Positions 13,221-13,409 of a DNA stretch of 13,409 nucleotides are shown one piece after another. Under the pieces are notes generated by a model. The model saw only the letters and a program-made list of their open reading frames with translations, did no database searches and was not told the origin of the DNA. Positions within the stretch are counted from its first letter, which is position 1. Every line of letters begins with the position of its first letter. A program made the translations under genes and the position numbers. The DNA lies in the NCBI GenBank assembly GCA_937915485.1, contig CALGII010000275.1:1-13409 (forward strand), written 5' to 3'. The DNA comes from an uncultured Ignavibacteriota bacterium. Lineage in GTDB: Bacteria; Bacteroidota; Ignavibacteria; Tepidaquicellales; Tepidaquicellaceae.

Positions 13221-13292
13221 GGCTTTAGCCGCAGCCGCCGAAGCGGTCAATTTCGTTTTTTTTTGATACCACAACGAATCTGAACTTGTTTA
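13221..13292 (+). repeat. 72-base direct repeat, copy 1
   Basis: Starts with the hairpin GGCTTTAGCC, then a CCGC-CGAA-GCGG hairpin (13236-13247), a run of nine Ts (13256-13264), and an A/T-rich end. It is identical to copy 2 except for one base (G at 13237, A at 13354). The copies are offset by 117 bases. Confidence 0.92.
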
Positions 13293-13337
13293 AAGAATGA
13301 TTAAATGTGTAAGAATTATCTCTTCGACTTAGCCCAC

Positions 13338-13409
13338 GGCTTTAGCCGCAGCCACCGAAGCGGTCAATTTCGTTTTTTTTTGATACCACAACGAATCTGA
13401 ACTTGTTTA
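13338..13409 (+). repeat. 72-base direct repeat, copy 2 (ends at the window edge)
   Basis: Matches copy 1 at 71 of 72 positions; the last 55 bases (13355-13409) are identical to 13238-13292. The single difference lies in the arm of the CCGC/GCGG hairpin and weakens it. The copy may continue beyond the window. Confidence 0.92.

Larger units (their letters stand above)
13096..13409. repeat. Non-coding repeat region with REP-like palindromes
   Basis: These 314 bases hold no ORF. In order they contain the post-guaD hairpin, the palindrome AGCCGCGGCT (13125-13134), a 9-base stem hairpin ACCCCATTC-TTTA-GAATGGGGT (13178-13199), and two copies of a 72-base direct repeat. The mix of short G/C-rich hairpins in A/T-rich DNA resembles REP/BIME-type intergenic elements, which are thought to be moved by REP-associated (IS200-like) transposases. 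None is encoded in the window. Confidence 0.7.

Noticed and set aside
13221..13409. CRISPR array or ordinary tandem array at the right end
   Set aside because: Only two copies, 72 bases long with a 45-base spacer and internal hairpins, and no cas genes. This does not fit CRISPR repeats.

Overview
The window looks like part of a Gram-negative genome from the Bacteroidota / Ignavibacteriota (FCB) side of the tree. The support is qualitative. BamD, lipoproteins with signal-peptidase-II boxes and a family 9 glycosyltransferase indicate an outer membrane. BshA indicates bacillithiol rather than glutathione as the low-molecular-weight thiol. Almost every start codon sits in A/T-rich sequence without a Shine-Dalgarno motif, which is typical of that group. 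The thioredoxin and the CcmA-type ATPase are also most like FCB-group versions, judged from memory of those families and not from a search. There are no RNA genes, CRISPR arrays, transposases or phage genes.

Left block (1-6840, all minus strand). Read in the direction of transcription, this is a nine-gene run: a coiled-coil lipoprotein, sucD (succinyl-CoA ligase alpha with an unusual lysine-rich tail), folB, folK, a deoxynucleoside kinase, a 60-residue single-span membrane protein, a family 9 glycosyltransferase, ppx/gppA with an HD domain, and bshA (cut by the window edge). From sucD to ppx the genes touch, overlap or lie within a few bases of each other, which suggests one housekeeping operon for folate, nucleotide and envelope functions. 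A 183-base A/T-rich gap before bshA may hold a separate promoter.

Middle block (7156-10834, plus strand), reached across a 315-base divergent intergenic region. It holds a secreted or anchored protein of unknown function, bamD, a hotdog acyl-CoA thioesterase and an orphan CcmA-like ABC ATPase, packed with 1-5 base gaps. A membrane-anchored thioredoxin and a cysteine-rich MarR regulator follow, each with its own terminator. A perfect 17-base palindrome overlaps the probable promoter of the thioredoxin gene, and a 14/17 match to it lies directly upstream of the marR start. This suggests a small redox-responsive regulon in which the MarR protein controls itself and the thioredoxin.

Right block (10899-13409). 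A minus-strand heme-oxygenase-like diiron protein resembles the chlamydial CADD self-sacrificing p-aminobenzoate synthase, including equivalents of its sacrificial tyrosine and metal ligands. It also has the only strong Shine-Dalgarno site noticed in the window. Because folB and folK are in the same window, a pABA-supplying role is a testable idea. Divergent from it is a periplasmic thioredoxin-TPR protein coupled by a one-base overlap to guanine deaminase. The last 314 bases are non-coding and repeat-rich: several hairpins plus a 72-base direct repeat. The final 55 bases exactly match an internal copy and end exactly at the window edge, as expected if the sequence is a contig broken at a 55-mer repeat.
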